From Pristionchus mayeri (Eukaryota > Nematoda > Chromadorea > Rhabditida > Neodiplogasteridae), in NCBI GenBank assembly GCA_036245805.1, contig BTRK01000005.1, positions 29,183,469 to 29,247,468 on the forward strand: a DNA stretch of 64,000 nucleotides, in the 5' to 3' direction. The notes beneath the pieces are model-generated. The model worked only from the letters and a program-made list of their open reading frames with translations, was not told the origin of the DNA and did not search any database. Within the stretch, counting starts at the first letter, position 1; the number at the start of each line of letters is the position of its first letter. The position numbers were made by a program, and so were the translations under genes. Shown in pieces: positions 52,755-62,090 of the stretch.

Positions 52755-55593
52755 CCTTTGTTTCTGTAGCCGTGGCTTGCTTGTTTGTAGTTTTGTTCTC
52801 TGTGAAACGAATTTGGTTTCCGAATTTAGATCGGACGACCTAAAACATACGAATTAAGAGATTACGAGTCTACAGCAGGTCTGAAGTGCATCAAGGCCAC
52901 ATAGCAATTTATTTTTTTGTTCAATTGCGCATGTTCGTAATAGGAAGAGGAGGAGAAAAAGTAGACTTAAAGGAAGTGTAAAGGCAAACGCGCGCCCGGT
53001 TGGAATATGTTTCAATTGGAGGAGAGCTCTCTTCAAGTCGCGTGCTCTCTCGCTCGTTGCCTGAGATTTCCGTGATTTGGCTCCTCGCCAACTACCGATA
53101 TCTCGGTTCGTAATGGAGATATCGGTGTGAAAATTTCGGAAATTCTTATCTTTGGGGAGATCTAGGACGTGCACATGAAAAACTTCAAAAATTGAATTTT
53201 GCCTTCTTTCAGAAACTATGTAGGTATCAATGGAGGGACGATGCTAATCTTAAAACAGAGCAAATAATATAACCAATATAAATTTTTAAAAAAACCTAAT
53301 AAGGACACTAAGTTGTGCAAATATTCATCCCCTAAATTTTTGGCAAATTTTCTCCAACACATCTGAGTGAAAATGAATAATATTATCTTACAAAAGAGGC
53401 AGTGCACTAGTACTAAATATGCTGTCTAGAAGCATCCAATGCATTCGATAAGAGACGAGAGAGAGAGAATTAGAGAAGCGAAGAAGAAAGAGAGCGATAG
53501 GATGAAATTCTGAATAAAAGCAACGTGGAAGAGAAGTGAGAGAGAAAGAACAGTGTAATATGGGGAGGATCAGAGTGGAGAGGCCGTGCCCCCTTCTATT
53601 CCTCTTTCATACTATCGAACGTTATCAGCGCACATCTTTCCCCTCTCTAGTCGCATTTTTTGCTATCTTCTAAAGCTACGCTCACAGAACCTTCTTACTT
53701 TCTCGAATAAATAGTCTCACTCCTTTAACCTTATCGAATACATTAGCTGTGAGATACACATTTTTTCGCAAATATCCTCAAACTCTCAATGCTATTTTAA
53801 TCAGCCATATCATGTTTTCCCTCGATATGCATTAACTTGTTACAGTTTGTCCGATCTACACACGGTCTAATCTAGCTGGTTGACTGACTGTCAATTACTC
53901 CGCAGGAGCTCTGCAATGTGCAACCTGATTTCATGAAGATAATATCTGTAAGAAGATAACATAAGCGAAGGTGCGAATTTAAATGTAAAGAACGACTACT
54001 GATGATAATTATTGCAGAATGTTTTCATTTCCTCTTCAAGAATGAAATGCAGAATGGCGCAACCCCAACAATAAAGGATAACATTTGTATTACTATGTTT
54101 TACTTCAGTATTACTTTTTTCACTGGATATCACACAGCATTAAATCTATATTTTCATCAAATTTCTAGCGACTGCTCATTCCTATCTGTAATTATCAACC
54201 GCATTCTATAAAAGAGACTTTTTTTGCTTAGATTTGAATAATTATCTTGAATTCGTCAAAAATAAGATAATGGTAGTGTCGTTTATACTTTGAAAGTTGG
54301 GAAACCATCACTTTTGGACATTTTGAATCGTGAATCGCTATGAAATAATATTCTTAATTGTGCAAAATTGAAAATCATTTGATTTCACGATGATTTTAAT
54401 TAAGTATTTATTAAATTCCAAATCCCAGAGAAACATATTGCCATATTGCCGTATCCTAAGACATAAATGTGAGGAATGAAGGCTCTAATGAAAATCCAGA
54501 AAGATTGAATTTATGTGGGTGAGAGTGGACGACTAGAGAAGAGGAGGAGAAAGAGAACGTGGAGAAAAGAAAGAAGAAGCCCTGCCCAATTTTACTTAAT
54601 TCAAACTCTACTTAATTCAAACTCTCGAGAGAAGTCAGAGAGGAAAGAGTTATATTATTTTGTGTGGAGAGAGCAGTGAAATAGAGAAGTGAGCAAGTGG
54701 TAAACAATGTGGGCACCCTCCACTTTCGTCCATTGGTTTGTTGGAATAGATTCGAGACGATTACCGACTTCGAACCTTCATTATACCAATATTACTAATA
54801 TTTTGGAATAGAATTTGCTCCCGTTAAATATAACCGATGCGCCAAAACGCATTTTCACTGTAATTTTGTGTCCAATTTAATGTCAGCGTAAGTGATTATA
54901 TTGCTTCCACTTTTCGATGTGTGCATCTCAAAATAAAACCCTGTTTTTAGCTTGTCCGCTCTATTCGCGGACTGCTTCTCATTTCGAGGAATACTACAAG
55001 ATGATTCAAATGATATTCATTAGAGTATAAAGGTGAAGAACGATAGGCTCATGATCTCTAACGATGAAATTCCGCATTCTTATTCAACTATGACCGAATG
55101 GCATTCAAGCGACAAGGATGCATATTACTTGCAGGAGAAATATTCTAATCTTCCAGAACATGACATTTTACCAACATCTCTAACATGCGATGTCCGTATT
55201 TTATGATCGCATAGTTTCTCATCCCATGGCCAACTGTTATTATCCCATTTCAGGCCAATGTATTTCACGGCCCCTTATGAATTGTCGACAACTGCGCTGA
55301 TTTGAAGTACAATAAATGTTGTTACAAAAGTTTATTATCCGCTTACAATAGAAAATTATATAGTTATGCTGACAGTGATTATAAATAAATTTCATATAAA
55401 TACAATTTTTACAAATGAACTGAAACATGTGTTCCCAGATCAACAGTATAATTGTGGGTGATTCATGATCTCAGAGTGACGCCATGTCTGACTCTCGTCT
55501 AACCTGAAATTGTTCATGTTGATCAAGAACAGCTATCGGAGTCGGAAAAACAATTTTAAATGTGTTTTGTGATCCTCTGAATCTAAATTATAC
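52755..55593. other. Gene-poor AT-rich spacer
   Basis: About 2.8 kb without a supported gene. It has purine-rich stretches (53,450-53,560 and 54,530-54,570) and the dispersed string GAAGCCCTGCCCAATTTT near 54,577. One exon-like block (about 53,906-53,947, bounded by GCAG and GTAAGA, reading ELCNVQPDFMKIIS) stands alone. Confidence 0.3.
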
Positions 55594-55851
55594 TTAAAAT
55601 ACATTCGGCATGCACTCAATCTTCAGTAGCACGGGAATACAGAGTACTGTTCGAGGAATACAGTTTGAATAAGCAACTAGTGCTCTCGCCTTGATGTCGT
55701 CCTCGAGCTGTGGGACAGCAGTCATATTAGCCCAGGTAAAGGCCACATAGTCTGGATCAACGGCGTTCTTGAATTCCGCCCAAAAGGCCTCGAAGAGCTT
55801 CGATACATGAATACAGTTCGAAATTACCTCATCGCCTTTACTAACTTCACA
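55594..55851 (-). CDS. Unrecognised open frame or exon, possibly a broken gene
   Basis: An 85-codon open frame without a leading ATG reads GDEVISNCIHVSKLFEAFWA early and VLCIPVLLKIECMPNVF at the end, with balanced amino-acid use that looks coding. Just upstream on the same strand, another frame ends with TTVSKEASGITLSDVKLVKA and stops where this one opens. The pair could be one reading frame broken by a shift, or two exons. I do not recognise the protein. It lies about 430 bp beyond the ATPase stop, so it could be transposon cargo, another element or host remnant. Confidence 0.3.
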   Translation of the reverse strand, partial: CEVSKGDEVISNCIHVSKLFEAFWAEFKNAVDPDYVAFTWANMTAVPQLEDDIKARALVAYSNCIPRTVLCIPVLLKIECMPNVF

Positions 55852-56077
55852 TCACTCAATGTAATTCCTGAAGCTTCTTTGCTCACAGTTGTAAATTGAA
55901 AGGATGTCCGAGTGTAAATCGAACAATCTAAATGAAGACGAATAAAAATGATGGTACATTCGATGTATGAGAGCCATTTATAATAAAATGCAAAGCGGAG
56001 GTAAATATGAGTAGTAATATTATATATCAGATGGGCCATTTGGCCCATCTGAATGGCATAAAATTTTCAATGGCATT

Positions 56078-56211
56078 ATTCGCCAAACGCCTTGCACTAT
56101 GATTCATCGCAATGAAATGAATGAAAGAAGGGTCCCTTTATGCCCTATCCCGAGATCTTAATCTCGTATTCGCCAAATAGGCGATGATTCATTCGCCAAA
56201 CGTCTTGTACT
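56078..56211. repeat. Three iteron-like ATTCGCCAAA repeats
   Basis: ATTCGCCAAACGCCTTGCACT (56078) and ATTCGCCAAACGTCTTGTACT (56191) differ at two positions. A shorter ATTCGCCAAA lies at 56168. They sit just beyond the packaging ATPase stop codon, at the left edge of the recognisable transposon. Role unknown. Confidence 0.6.
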
Positions 56212-56276
56212 TTGAACTCATCATACCGCATGAATCGTTCTATTCCGCGATTGAACAACTTTGTTTGAAAGTACGT

Positions 56277-56927
56277 TTATGGTTTCAACTTTTCAACATA
56301 ATATACAATCGAATCATTAAAAATATTAGTGCAAAGTCTACGATCGTCTCTGGTTGTAGGGTGCAAATCAATCATCAAATATCCATAGGGCTGTGATTTT
56401 ACAGCGTCTTGGTAGGCTTCCCAGAAGTAATTACTCTTCCCTGGAAATATTTGCTTTGCAAAGTTTTGAATCTGCAAGGTATCTCCCGTAGACTTTGTTA
56501 GACAAATGTAGGTACTGTTTGCACGAGCCGTTCTTTCTTGAGCGAACAAAGACTGGACTATATTGATTATTGAACAATTACAATGATGCGATACACGAGT
56601 AAACAAGTTATTCAATTCAGTCTTGTTCTTGACGTAATAGGACATGAGGTCATCAAGAATCAACAACTTGTGATCTTTGCCTTCAAGCATTTTCATGTCT
56701 GGCGGACCTTCATGAAGCTCAATCTTGTCATCCTTTGGAAAGTCTCCAGTATCGATTCCATAACACCAAATTATACGGTCAACTGGTTTGTCAAACATGC
56801 TGGCTTCATTCTTCAGAATTTGGCGCAATAGCGTAGTTTTTCCCGTTTGCGTTGCGCCAGAACAGTAAAGCAGACAGGGCGTCTTTATAACAAACCTATC
56901 GTCATTCATCGTATTCAGATGATTCAA
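56277..56927 (-). CDS. FtsK/HerA-type (A32-like) genome-packaging ATPase of a Maverick
   Basis: 216 residues, intact. The Walker A motif is GATQTGKTTL near residue 25. The Walker B strand is HKLLILDDLM near residue 90, and a later NIVQSLFAQ strand with Gln fits the sensor region of the HerA/FtsK group. In Polintons and related viruses this enzyme pumps DNA into the capsid. Length is normal for the family. It is divergently transcribed from the minor-capsid-like gene, with 175 bp between the starts, part of which is open as a membrane-type frame on the other strand. The start was taken at MNHLNTMNDDRF; a second Met six codons in is equally possible. Confidence 0.88.
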   Translation of the reverse strand: MNHLNTMNDDRFVIKTPCLLYCSGATQTGKTTLLRQILKNEASMFDKPVDRIIWCYGIDTGDFPKDDKIELHEGPPDMKMLEGKDHKLLILDDLMSYYVKNKTELNNLFTRVSHHCNCSIINIVQSLFAQERTARANSTYICLTKSTGDTLQIQNFAKQIFPGKSNYFWEAYQDAVKSQPYGYLMIDLHPTTRDDRRLCTNIFNDSIVYYVEKLKP

Positions 56928-57209
56928 GTACTTGATCGCAAGCGGTCAACCCTATTTATTGTCTTTCAGCTTGTCGTCGTCACGGCCTGCATAGCAACTG
57001 CCCTAATCAATATTACGATATTTTCTGACAGCGAAAGAAGACCATTTTGGTTGGGTCTACTTAGCAGTTGTCTAGCCCTTATCATTCCTTTTCCCATTGG
57101 TCATGGCGGAATTTTTCATAACTCTTCCGTCCAACGTTCCCGATCATCCCGAGAACTCCAGCTCATCCTTTCTGGTTCGTCTCCCGGAACCGATCAAACT
57201 GAAAACTGA
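56919..57209 (+). CDS. Possible small two-helix membrane protein of the Maverick
   Basis: A 96-codon frame opens at ATG 56919, crosses the divergent gap and overlaps the minor-capsid-like gene by about 107 bp. It encodes two long hydrophobic segments (LFIVFQLVVVTACIATALI and FWLGLLSSCLALIIPFPIG) separated by a charged turn (SDSERRPF). Both segments lie almost entirely in the 175-bp gap, where no other coding constraint explains them. After that the frame is probably only a shadow. It starts nine bases inside the ATPase start on the opposite strand. No homologue is recognised, so it is a candidate rather than a confirmed gene. Confidence 0.35.
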   Translation: MIQVLDRKRSTLFIVFQLVVVTACIATALINITIFSDSERRPFWLGLLSSCLALIIPFPIGHGGIFHNSSVQRSRSSRELQLILSGSSPGTDQTEN

Positions 57210-58644
57210 AAAATGGAAGTACGGTCTGGCCGAGATGATCTATTCAAACAGTTTCGACAACATTCCAGAACCAATTAAATTCACAACTATTGATAAAACT
57301 GGAAAACGGTCAGACTTTTACCTTCCTCCCGGAAACTATAGGGACGCACTAAGTGTTGTCGACGGGCTCTGGTCCACTACAGTGAATAGACGGAAACGAG
57401 AGGCGCCAACGGAAAACGAAATGACCCCAGAACAATTACGCCAAATGCAAGAAGAAATTGCAAAAGGAAATTATCGGGATGCAACTCCTCAAGAAATTAA
57501 TGCTCTTCTTGAGAGACGCATTAAAAAGCAAAAGCAGGATGAAGAAAAGAGAAGACAAGAAGATGAACAGAGAAGACAGGAGATTGAGAAGAAAGCAAAA
57601 GAAGATGAGCAGAGGAGACAGGAAGACGAAAAGAAAAGGCAGGAATATGAGAAGAAGAAAGAAGAAGAAACGAAAAGACAGGAAGAAGAGAGGAAAAGGA
57701 TTGATGAAGATAAAAAGAGGCTCGAAGACAAGATCAATACTATTGAAGATGAAAGAAAACGTCTTGAAGATGAAAGAAAATCTCAAAGTTCTCAATCTAC
57801 GGAAGCCTTGGAAGCAAGCATGTCTGTCGTTCTAAAGGACTTGTTGAAAAGTTTTCACGAGACATCCGATACTCAGAACAACAGAGTGATTGCCATGTCA
57901 AAACTAAATACGAACAGTTTGCTAGAAGAGAATAGAAAAGTTCAAAGTCTTCTTCAAGATTCGATTCAGAGCGCACGAAGCGATACCAAACTCCTTGTTG
58001 AAGAGAGCAAAACGTTTCAGAATATTCTGAAAGACTCTATTCAAAGCGCAAAAAACGAATCTGAAAAGCTTCAGTCGTTGTTGCAAGAATCCTTGGGGAT
58101 TCAAAAGAACCATGCCTCTGATTCAAAACGAATTGCAAATCAAGCCAATGTTCGAAGTTTCTCACTAGGTCGTGCCCAAGAACAATACTCCAAATATGGA
58201 TTTTCTTTCGATTATGACCCCCTTCTACATCGAATCGTAGTTTCAATAAACACCAAACTGCTGAATTCCGTCGAATTGTCGCCGGAACTTGCGTACATTT
58301 GTGGGTTTTCGTCGCAGTCAAATCAGGAACCCTACATTCTTACCGATTCAAAGACTATCGCGTCATACTCGATCGATTTCAATAACAATATTTCGTTCAT
58401 TTTTGTATACGCCGACTGCGTTCAGCCGACGGTAGTTGGAAATACAAAGTCTCAACTTCTTCGAGTTATTCCTACGTCGGATCATTTGTCGTCAGTTTCG
58501 ACAGTCTTTAATCCAACTCAACATCATTCAATCAACAAGGAATTTCTAGACACTATCCGAATATCGATTTGCGATGCTTTTGGAAAACCTATAAAATTCA
58601 ATTATGGAACGACCATTTGTACACTTCACTTTGTCAAGAAATAA
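57103..58644 (+). CDS. Minor capsid (penton-like) Maverick protein with a large coiled-coil insertion
   Basis: 513 residues from ATG 57103 (MAEFFITLPSNVPDHPENSS). The N-terminal 90 residues (SFLVRLPEPIKL, WKYGLAEMIYSNSFDNI) match the start of Polinton minor capsid proteins. The C-terminal 150 residues (YICGFSS, IFVYADCVQPTVVGN, QLLRVIPTSD, FLDTIRISICDAFGKPI) match their end. Between them, residues about 105-235 are almost all E/K/R/Q with heptad spacing. Residues about 240-330 then form three related blocks ending LLQDSIQSARSD, ILKDSIQSAKNE and LLQESLGIQ. So a penton-like protein appears split by a rod domain. The penton protein occupies capsid vertices. The frame is open throughout, which implies function until recently. 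TAA is followed after one base by the next ATG. Confidence 0.75.
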   Translation: MAEFFITLPSNVPDHPENSSSSFLVRLPEPIKLKTEKWKYGLAEMIYSNSFDNIPEPIKFTTIDKTGKRSDFYLPPGNYRDALSVVDGLWSTTVNRRKREAPTENEMTPEQLRQMQEEIAKGNYRDATPQEINALLERRIKKQKQDEEKRRQEDEQRRQEIEKKAKEDEQRRQEDEKKRQEYEKKKEEETKRQEEERKRIDEDKKRLEDKINTIEDERKRLEDERKSQSSQSTEALEASMSVVLKDLLKSFHETSDTQNNRVIAMSKLNTNSLLEENRKVQSLLQDSIQSARSDTKLLVEESKTFQNILKDSIQSAKNESEKLQSLLQESLGIQKNHASDSKRIANQANVRSFSLGRAQEQYSKYGFSFDYDPLLHRIVVSINTKLLNSVELSPELAYICGFSSQSNQEPYILTDSKTIASYSIDFNNNISFIFVYADCVQPTVVGNTKSQLLRVIPTSDHLSSVSTVFNPTQHHSINKEFLDTIRISICDAFGKPIKFNYGTTICTLHFVKK

Positions 58645-58645
58645 C

Positions 58646-59014
58646 ATGTCTGCCTTGAATTGTTCAGAACCGTTTGATTATGATAAACTTGATTTTGTAA
58701 ATCTTTTGCAAAATCAATATGGCGCAAGTAGGTACGTTGGAATTCGATATCAACGAGGACGAGGAATTGCTGGAGTAGTAAAACGTCTTCGTTTTGCCAT
58801 TCCGTCCTTCCTCGAATCACCCGTCGGCAAAGAAGTCAAGCAGGCAGCAATTACTGCGGCAAGCGACATGGTCAAGGGATCGACGGCTTCGGATGCATTT
58901 AAGCGGGCTGGAAGACGGACTATTCGCAATCTAACTGGTCTTGGCAGTCGTAAAAGACGCATTTCCGATTCCATCCCTTCTGAGAACCGGACGTACTTTG
59001 TTCCCGCTCCATAA
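58646..59014 (+). CDS. Small basic virion-type Maverick protein
   Basis: 122 residues from ATG 58646, one base after the previous stop (an earlier in-frame ATG at 58604 would overlap the upstream gene). A short acidic N-terminus (FDYDKLDFVNLL) is followed by a Gly/Arg stretch (YQRGRGIAGVVKRLRF), an amphipathic helix region (GKEVKQAAITAASDMVKG) and a basic tail (GLGSRKRR). Small basic proteins with this Gly-rich plus helix layout sit next to the capsid genes in many Mavericks and adenovirus-related elements and are thought to be core or membrane-active virion proteins. That role is inferred from position and character. Its stop overlaps the capsid start as TAATG. Confidence 0.7.
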   Translation: MSALNCSEPFDYDKLDFVNLLQNQYGASRYVGIRYQRGRGIAGVVKRLRFAIPSFLESPVGKEVKQAAITAASDMVKGSTASDAFKRAGRRTIRNLTGLGSRKRRISDSIPSENRTYFVPAP

Positions 59015-60350
59015 TGCATAAAATTGTCAATTCAAAGTCTAAGAAAATTACTGTTCCCGAACTTGATCTTTTTAGTATTCCCGATACTTCAGTAGGCGTA
59101 GTGAATAGTCGATATGTTGAATGTCCCATGACAAATTCGTTTTCTTCCGGTTCGGGTCCGATCGAATGGCGATATAATTTGCAAAAAAATTATCTCAATC
59201 TACAGCGTAGCTATGTTCAGTTTACAATCGGTCTCAGAGATAAAGATGGCAAAAAGTTTACAGTAGCAGCTGACCAAAAACTACCCATTGCATTTTGTCA
59301 AATGATTGGGAAAACTCTATTCAAGCAATTTCAAGTGTACATTAATGGTGTAATGGTGGAAGATTCGTCTCCATTGTATGCGTATAGAAGTATCATTGAG
59401 ACGGAGCTCAACTTTGACAAGGAAACCAAAAACAGTACACTCTCACTTGGCGGGTATGCAGCGGATGAAGATCCCACAAGTTCGGCATCGGCTGGTTATC
59501 TACAAAGACAGAAATGGATTAAGACGGATGGAGAAGGACAGTTTGCCGCAACTCTCAACCTTAATCTCTTCAGCCAACCACGTCTGCTTCTGAACTACGT
59601 CGACTTTAAGCTCATTGGTTACCAAATGATCCCAAGTTTGTCATCGATTCTCTCGAGCTTGACAAGGATCGAGAAACCCCTTCTGCCACAATGTACACGT
59701 ACGAGATTTTGGACATGAAACTTCTTCTTCACGAGTACGAACTTCACGATTCCGCCTCGCTTGCCATCGAACAACTCTTGAAACAGGAAAAGATGATCAC
59801 TTATCCCCTGACAAACGTTGAAATGCGTAGTTTCTATGTAGCTCCAGGGCGTTTCGATGCACCCGAATGTCGACTTTTGACTTCTGCTCTGCCAAAACGT
59901 GTGATCATGTGCATGGTTGACGCTCAGTCGTACCAGGGCTCCCAGGTGAAAAGTCCATTCAACTTTAGACATTTTGACGTCAAAGATGCATTCCTCGAGT
60001 GTGGTGGACGAACCATCCCATCCCGACCACTTAATCTCAACTTTGACAAGGATCTCTATATGCCTGCGTATCTGAACATGCTCGAAGGGACGGGAATGGG
60101 TCGGTCTACAGGAAACAACGGAATTACAAGAGACATGTTCAAGAATGGATGTGCCTTCTTTGTATTTAAAATTTCGCCATCACTCGATTCCGAAACGTTT
60201 GACCTGATTAACCTTGGAACAACGAGTTTTAATGTAAAATTCAACAAGCCTGTTCCCGAAGGAGGTCTTTATTGTATTCTTCATTGCGAACAGGATTCCC
60301 TGTTCACCATTGACGATAATCGTGTACCCCATGTTGATGCTCTCATGTAG
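59014..60350 (+). CDS. Maverick double-jelly-roll major capsid protein, frameshifted
   Basis: Two overlapping frames cover the gene: 59014 to about 59,630 in frame 1 (MHKIVNSKSKKITVPELDLF ... FGSGPIEWRYN-type start region), and about 59,630 to 60350 in the next frame, ending RVPHVDALM. Features typical of Polinton capsid proteins are IEWRYNLQKNYLNLQRSYVQ, YINGVMVEDSSPLYAYRS, an AGYLQRQKW turn and, late, LNLNFDKDLYMPAYLNM. The capsid forms the icosahedral shell. A one-base change in a short A run near 59,629 accounts for the break. Both halves look undamaged otherwise, so the change is recent, an assembly error, or less likely a programmed shift. Expected full length is about 445 residues. Confidence 0.85.
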
Positions 60351-60444
60351 ATAAATCATTTATTTGTTAACTCAAACAAAACAAAAAACAAACAAACAAA
60401 AAACAAACAAACAAACAACAAAAAAAACAAACAAAGGGGAAGGA
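60351..60444. repeat. AAAC/AAACAAAC low-complexity tract after the capsid gene
   Basis: A simple A/C repeat (AAACAAACAAAC and variants) fills most of the stretch just after the capsid stop and before the structured element. It may serve as a 3' UTR or poly(A)-like spacer. Slippage makes its length unreliable. Confidence 0.8.
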
Positions 60445-60553
60445 GACCTAGAGAGCAAAAGCTCTCCCCGGAAACAAAGTTTCCTAGGGCCTAGGTCAAT
60501 TTTGAAGGTTGTAGGTTTTGTTTGTTAATAGGACCCTAGGGGTTTCCCTAGGG
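60445..60553. terminator. Branched palindromic structure plus strong hairpin between convergent Maverick gene blocks
   Basis: An outer stem GACCTAG (60445-60451) pairs with CTAGGTC (60491-60497). It encloses two hairpins: GAGAGC-AAAA-GCTCTC (60451-60466) and GGAAAC-AAA-GTTTCC (60470-60484). A separate perfect hairpin, CCCTAGGG-GTTT-CCCTAGGG, lies at 60534-60553. Palindromy means that transcripts from either side can form the fold. The position between the capsid and integrase stops suggests 3' end formation or RNA stability for both blocks. That role is inferred. Confidence 0.55.
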
Positions 60554-60565
60554 GGATCGCCGTCT

Positions 60566-61459
60566 TTATGCAGCTCTGACGAGTTCTTGTTGGTAAACGA
60601 TTCCCGTAATTTCTTCTCCTTGTACGTCTACCAGTCGATATGTTGGAGGTGATCCAGCAAGAGCTTGGACAACTTGGAAAATGTCGTCCGTCCATCCAGA
60701 TTCGTATCCACGACGAAAAGCCCTATTTTGATGGCTCATTCGAACAAGGTCGCCTACTCGGTATTTGGGTTGTTTGACAGGTGGGGAAGGAGTTTCAAAT
60801 GGTTCAAGTTGACCAGAAAACGCTTGTTGTGGTGTACACTTGATCATTCGATGGTACGAATTGTTGATGGCCTTTGTCAGCTTTTCAGCTACATCTATCC
60901 ATTTTTTGGTGTTGTTCGCCGTGAGGTATTTGAATAGACGTGTTTCCCACGTACGATTAAAACGTTCAACAACTGCACACTTGATATCCGAGTTTGGATG
61001 AACGAGATTAATGTTTCGCGAATGAAGATAGTCTTTAACATGGGAATTTACAAATTCTTTTCCACGATCAGTGATTAAAAATGCAGGGAATATCTTTAGT
61101 TTTTCAAACGTATTTCGCAATGCATCACAAACGTTTTGACCAGTTTTCCTGTGAATTGGAATAGTGAATGCATATCTGCTATAGCAATCAATCATGGAAA
61201 GACAGTAACGGAATCCCTTGTTTTGACGAGAAAAACTAGACAAATCAATCAAGTCAGCCTGGACATGCGAAAAAACATAGTCTCCTCGAGTTTTCCTACG
61301 TGGAAACTTGTAACGAATTTGTTTATGCCTAGAATAAACGTGTTGATTTTCCAGAAAAGATTCAACTTTTTTGTAAGATTGTCGACTAGCCCTTTGCAAA
61401 GGACCATGCGATGAATATGCTGTAGGTTCATTCAAGTTGTAGTATAGTCGGTTCAACAT
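60566..61459 (-). CDS. Maverick rve (retroviral-type) integrase
   Basis: 297 residues, intact. The rve core shows the DDE triad: first Asp in VFSHVQADLIDLSSF, second in AFLITDRGKEFVN, and Glu in KCAVVERFNRTWE about 35 residues later. A C-terminal SH3-like/chromo-type module follows (YRVGDLVRMSHQNRAFRRGY, GSPPTYRLVDVQGEEITG). The protein is of the type annotated in C. elegans as transposon-derived F54H12.3. It should cut and join the element's ends to host DNA. The start is MLNRLYYNLNEP; the stop lies 12 bases from the palindromic hairpin. In many Polintons the integrase is near an end; here it is flanked by virion genes. Confidence 0.92.
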   Translation of the reverse strand: MLNRLYYNLNEPTAYSSHGPLQRASRQSYKKVESFLENQHVYSRHKQIRYKFPRRKTRGDYVFSHVQADLIDLSSFSRQNKGFRYCLSMIDCYSRYAFTIPIHRKTGQNVCDALRNTFEKLKIFPAFLITDRGKEFVNSHVKDYLHSRNINLVHPNSDIKCAVVERFNRTWETRLFKYLTANNTKKWIDVAEKLTKAINNSYHRMIKCTPQQAFSGQLEPFETPSPPVKQPKYRVGDLVRMSHQNRAFRRGYESGWTDDIFQVVQALAGSPPTYRLVDVQGEEITGIVYQQELVRAA

Positions 61460-61493
61460 GATACGAATGATTAAAATTAAAATTTATCGGCAT

Positions 61494-62090
61494 TTATTTC
61501 CAAGCACGAACATACAATCGACCGGTTCCTTCTTGTACACGACGTAGACGGGAATTCTTGGTAGGTTTCATCCAACTGGGGACATTAGTCTTTGCTACGA
61601 CTGGTGGAACGGAAGAAGCCCTTGATATTCGAGGACATGGAGGCTTTGAGACTTGGCTTCTGGTAGAAGTTGGGATGACCGGTGTGACTTTCTTTGGTGG
61701 ACGGAAAGTAATTCTGTCTGCTGGAATAACTGGTAGGGGTTGAAAAGTAGGAACATCTTCTGTTCGAACGTCCTTTAGCGAATTTGCCCGAGTTGAAGCA
61801 AGGTCTTCGTTAATTAGATGATTCTCAAAGTCAATTGGATGTCGTGGTTCAGAATAAAAATCAATCAGTGGTTGGGTGGTATCGGTGGGTTCAGAGTGTT
61901 CGTCTTTCAGTTCATGTTCTTTTCTAAAATTAATGAGTCTAGCTAGTCTGTCTTGATACAGCCTCATTTTATGATGAGAAGAAAGATCTTTTCTGAGAGC
62001 GATATCATCAAGCTTTCTCTCCATTTCGATTGCATTGGCTTCTTTTTGAGTAACGGCAACAAAAGGCTGGACACGTGAAGTATACTTCAT
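61494..62090 (-). CDS. Unknown Maverick protein, proline-rich C-terminal half
   Basis: 198 residues, open. The N-terminal 80 residues are charged and probably helical (EANAIEMERKLDDIALRKDL, MRLYQDRLARLINFRKEHEL). The middle is acidic (DFYSEPRHPIDFENHLI). The rest is Pro/Ser/Thr-rich and basic (FRPPKKVTPVIPTSTRSQVS, VPSWMKPTKNSRLRR). I recognise no domain. The start ATG overlaps the stop of the upstream gene (ATGA, 62087-62090), so it belongs to the same minus-strand block as the protease. A virion scaffold or DNA-packaging accessory is possible, without direct evidence. Confidence 0.75.
   Translation of the reverse strand: MKYTSRVQPFVAVTQKEANAIEMERKLDDIALRKDLSSHHKMRLYQDRLARLINFRKEHELKDEHSEPTDTTQPLIDFYSEPRHPIDFENHLINEDLASTRANSLKDVRTEDVPTFQPLPVIPADRITFRPPKKVTPVIPTSTRSQVSKPPCPRISRASSVPPVVAKTNVPSWMKPTKNSRLRRVQEGTGRLYVRAWK

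Noticed and set aside
53906..53947. Isolated exon-like block bounded by GCAG and GTAAGA
   Set aside because: Fourteen codons alone are not enough; neighbouring frames contain stops and no partner exons were found.
57436..57795. 119-codon Phe/Leu-rich minus frame opposite the coiled coil
   Set aside because: It is the antisense of Lys/Glu-rich codons, which always gives Phe/Leu/Ser runs.
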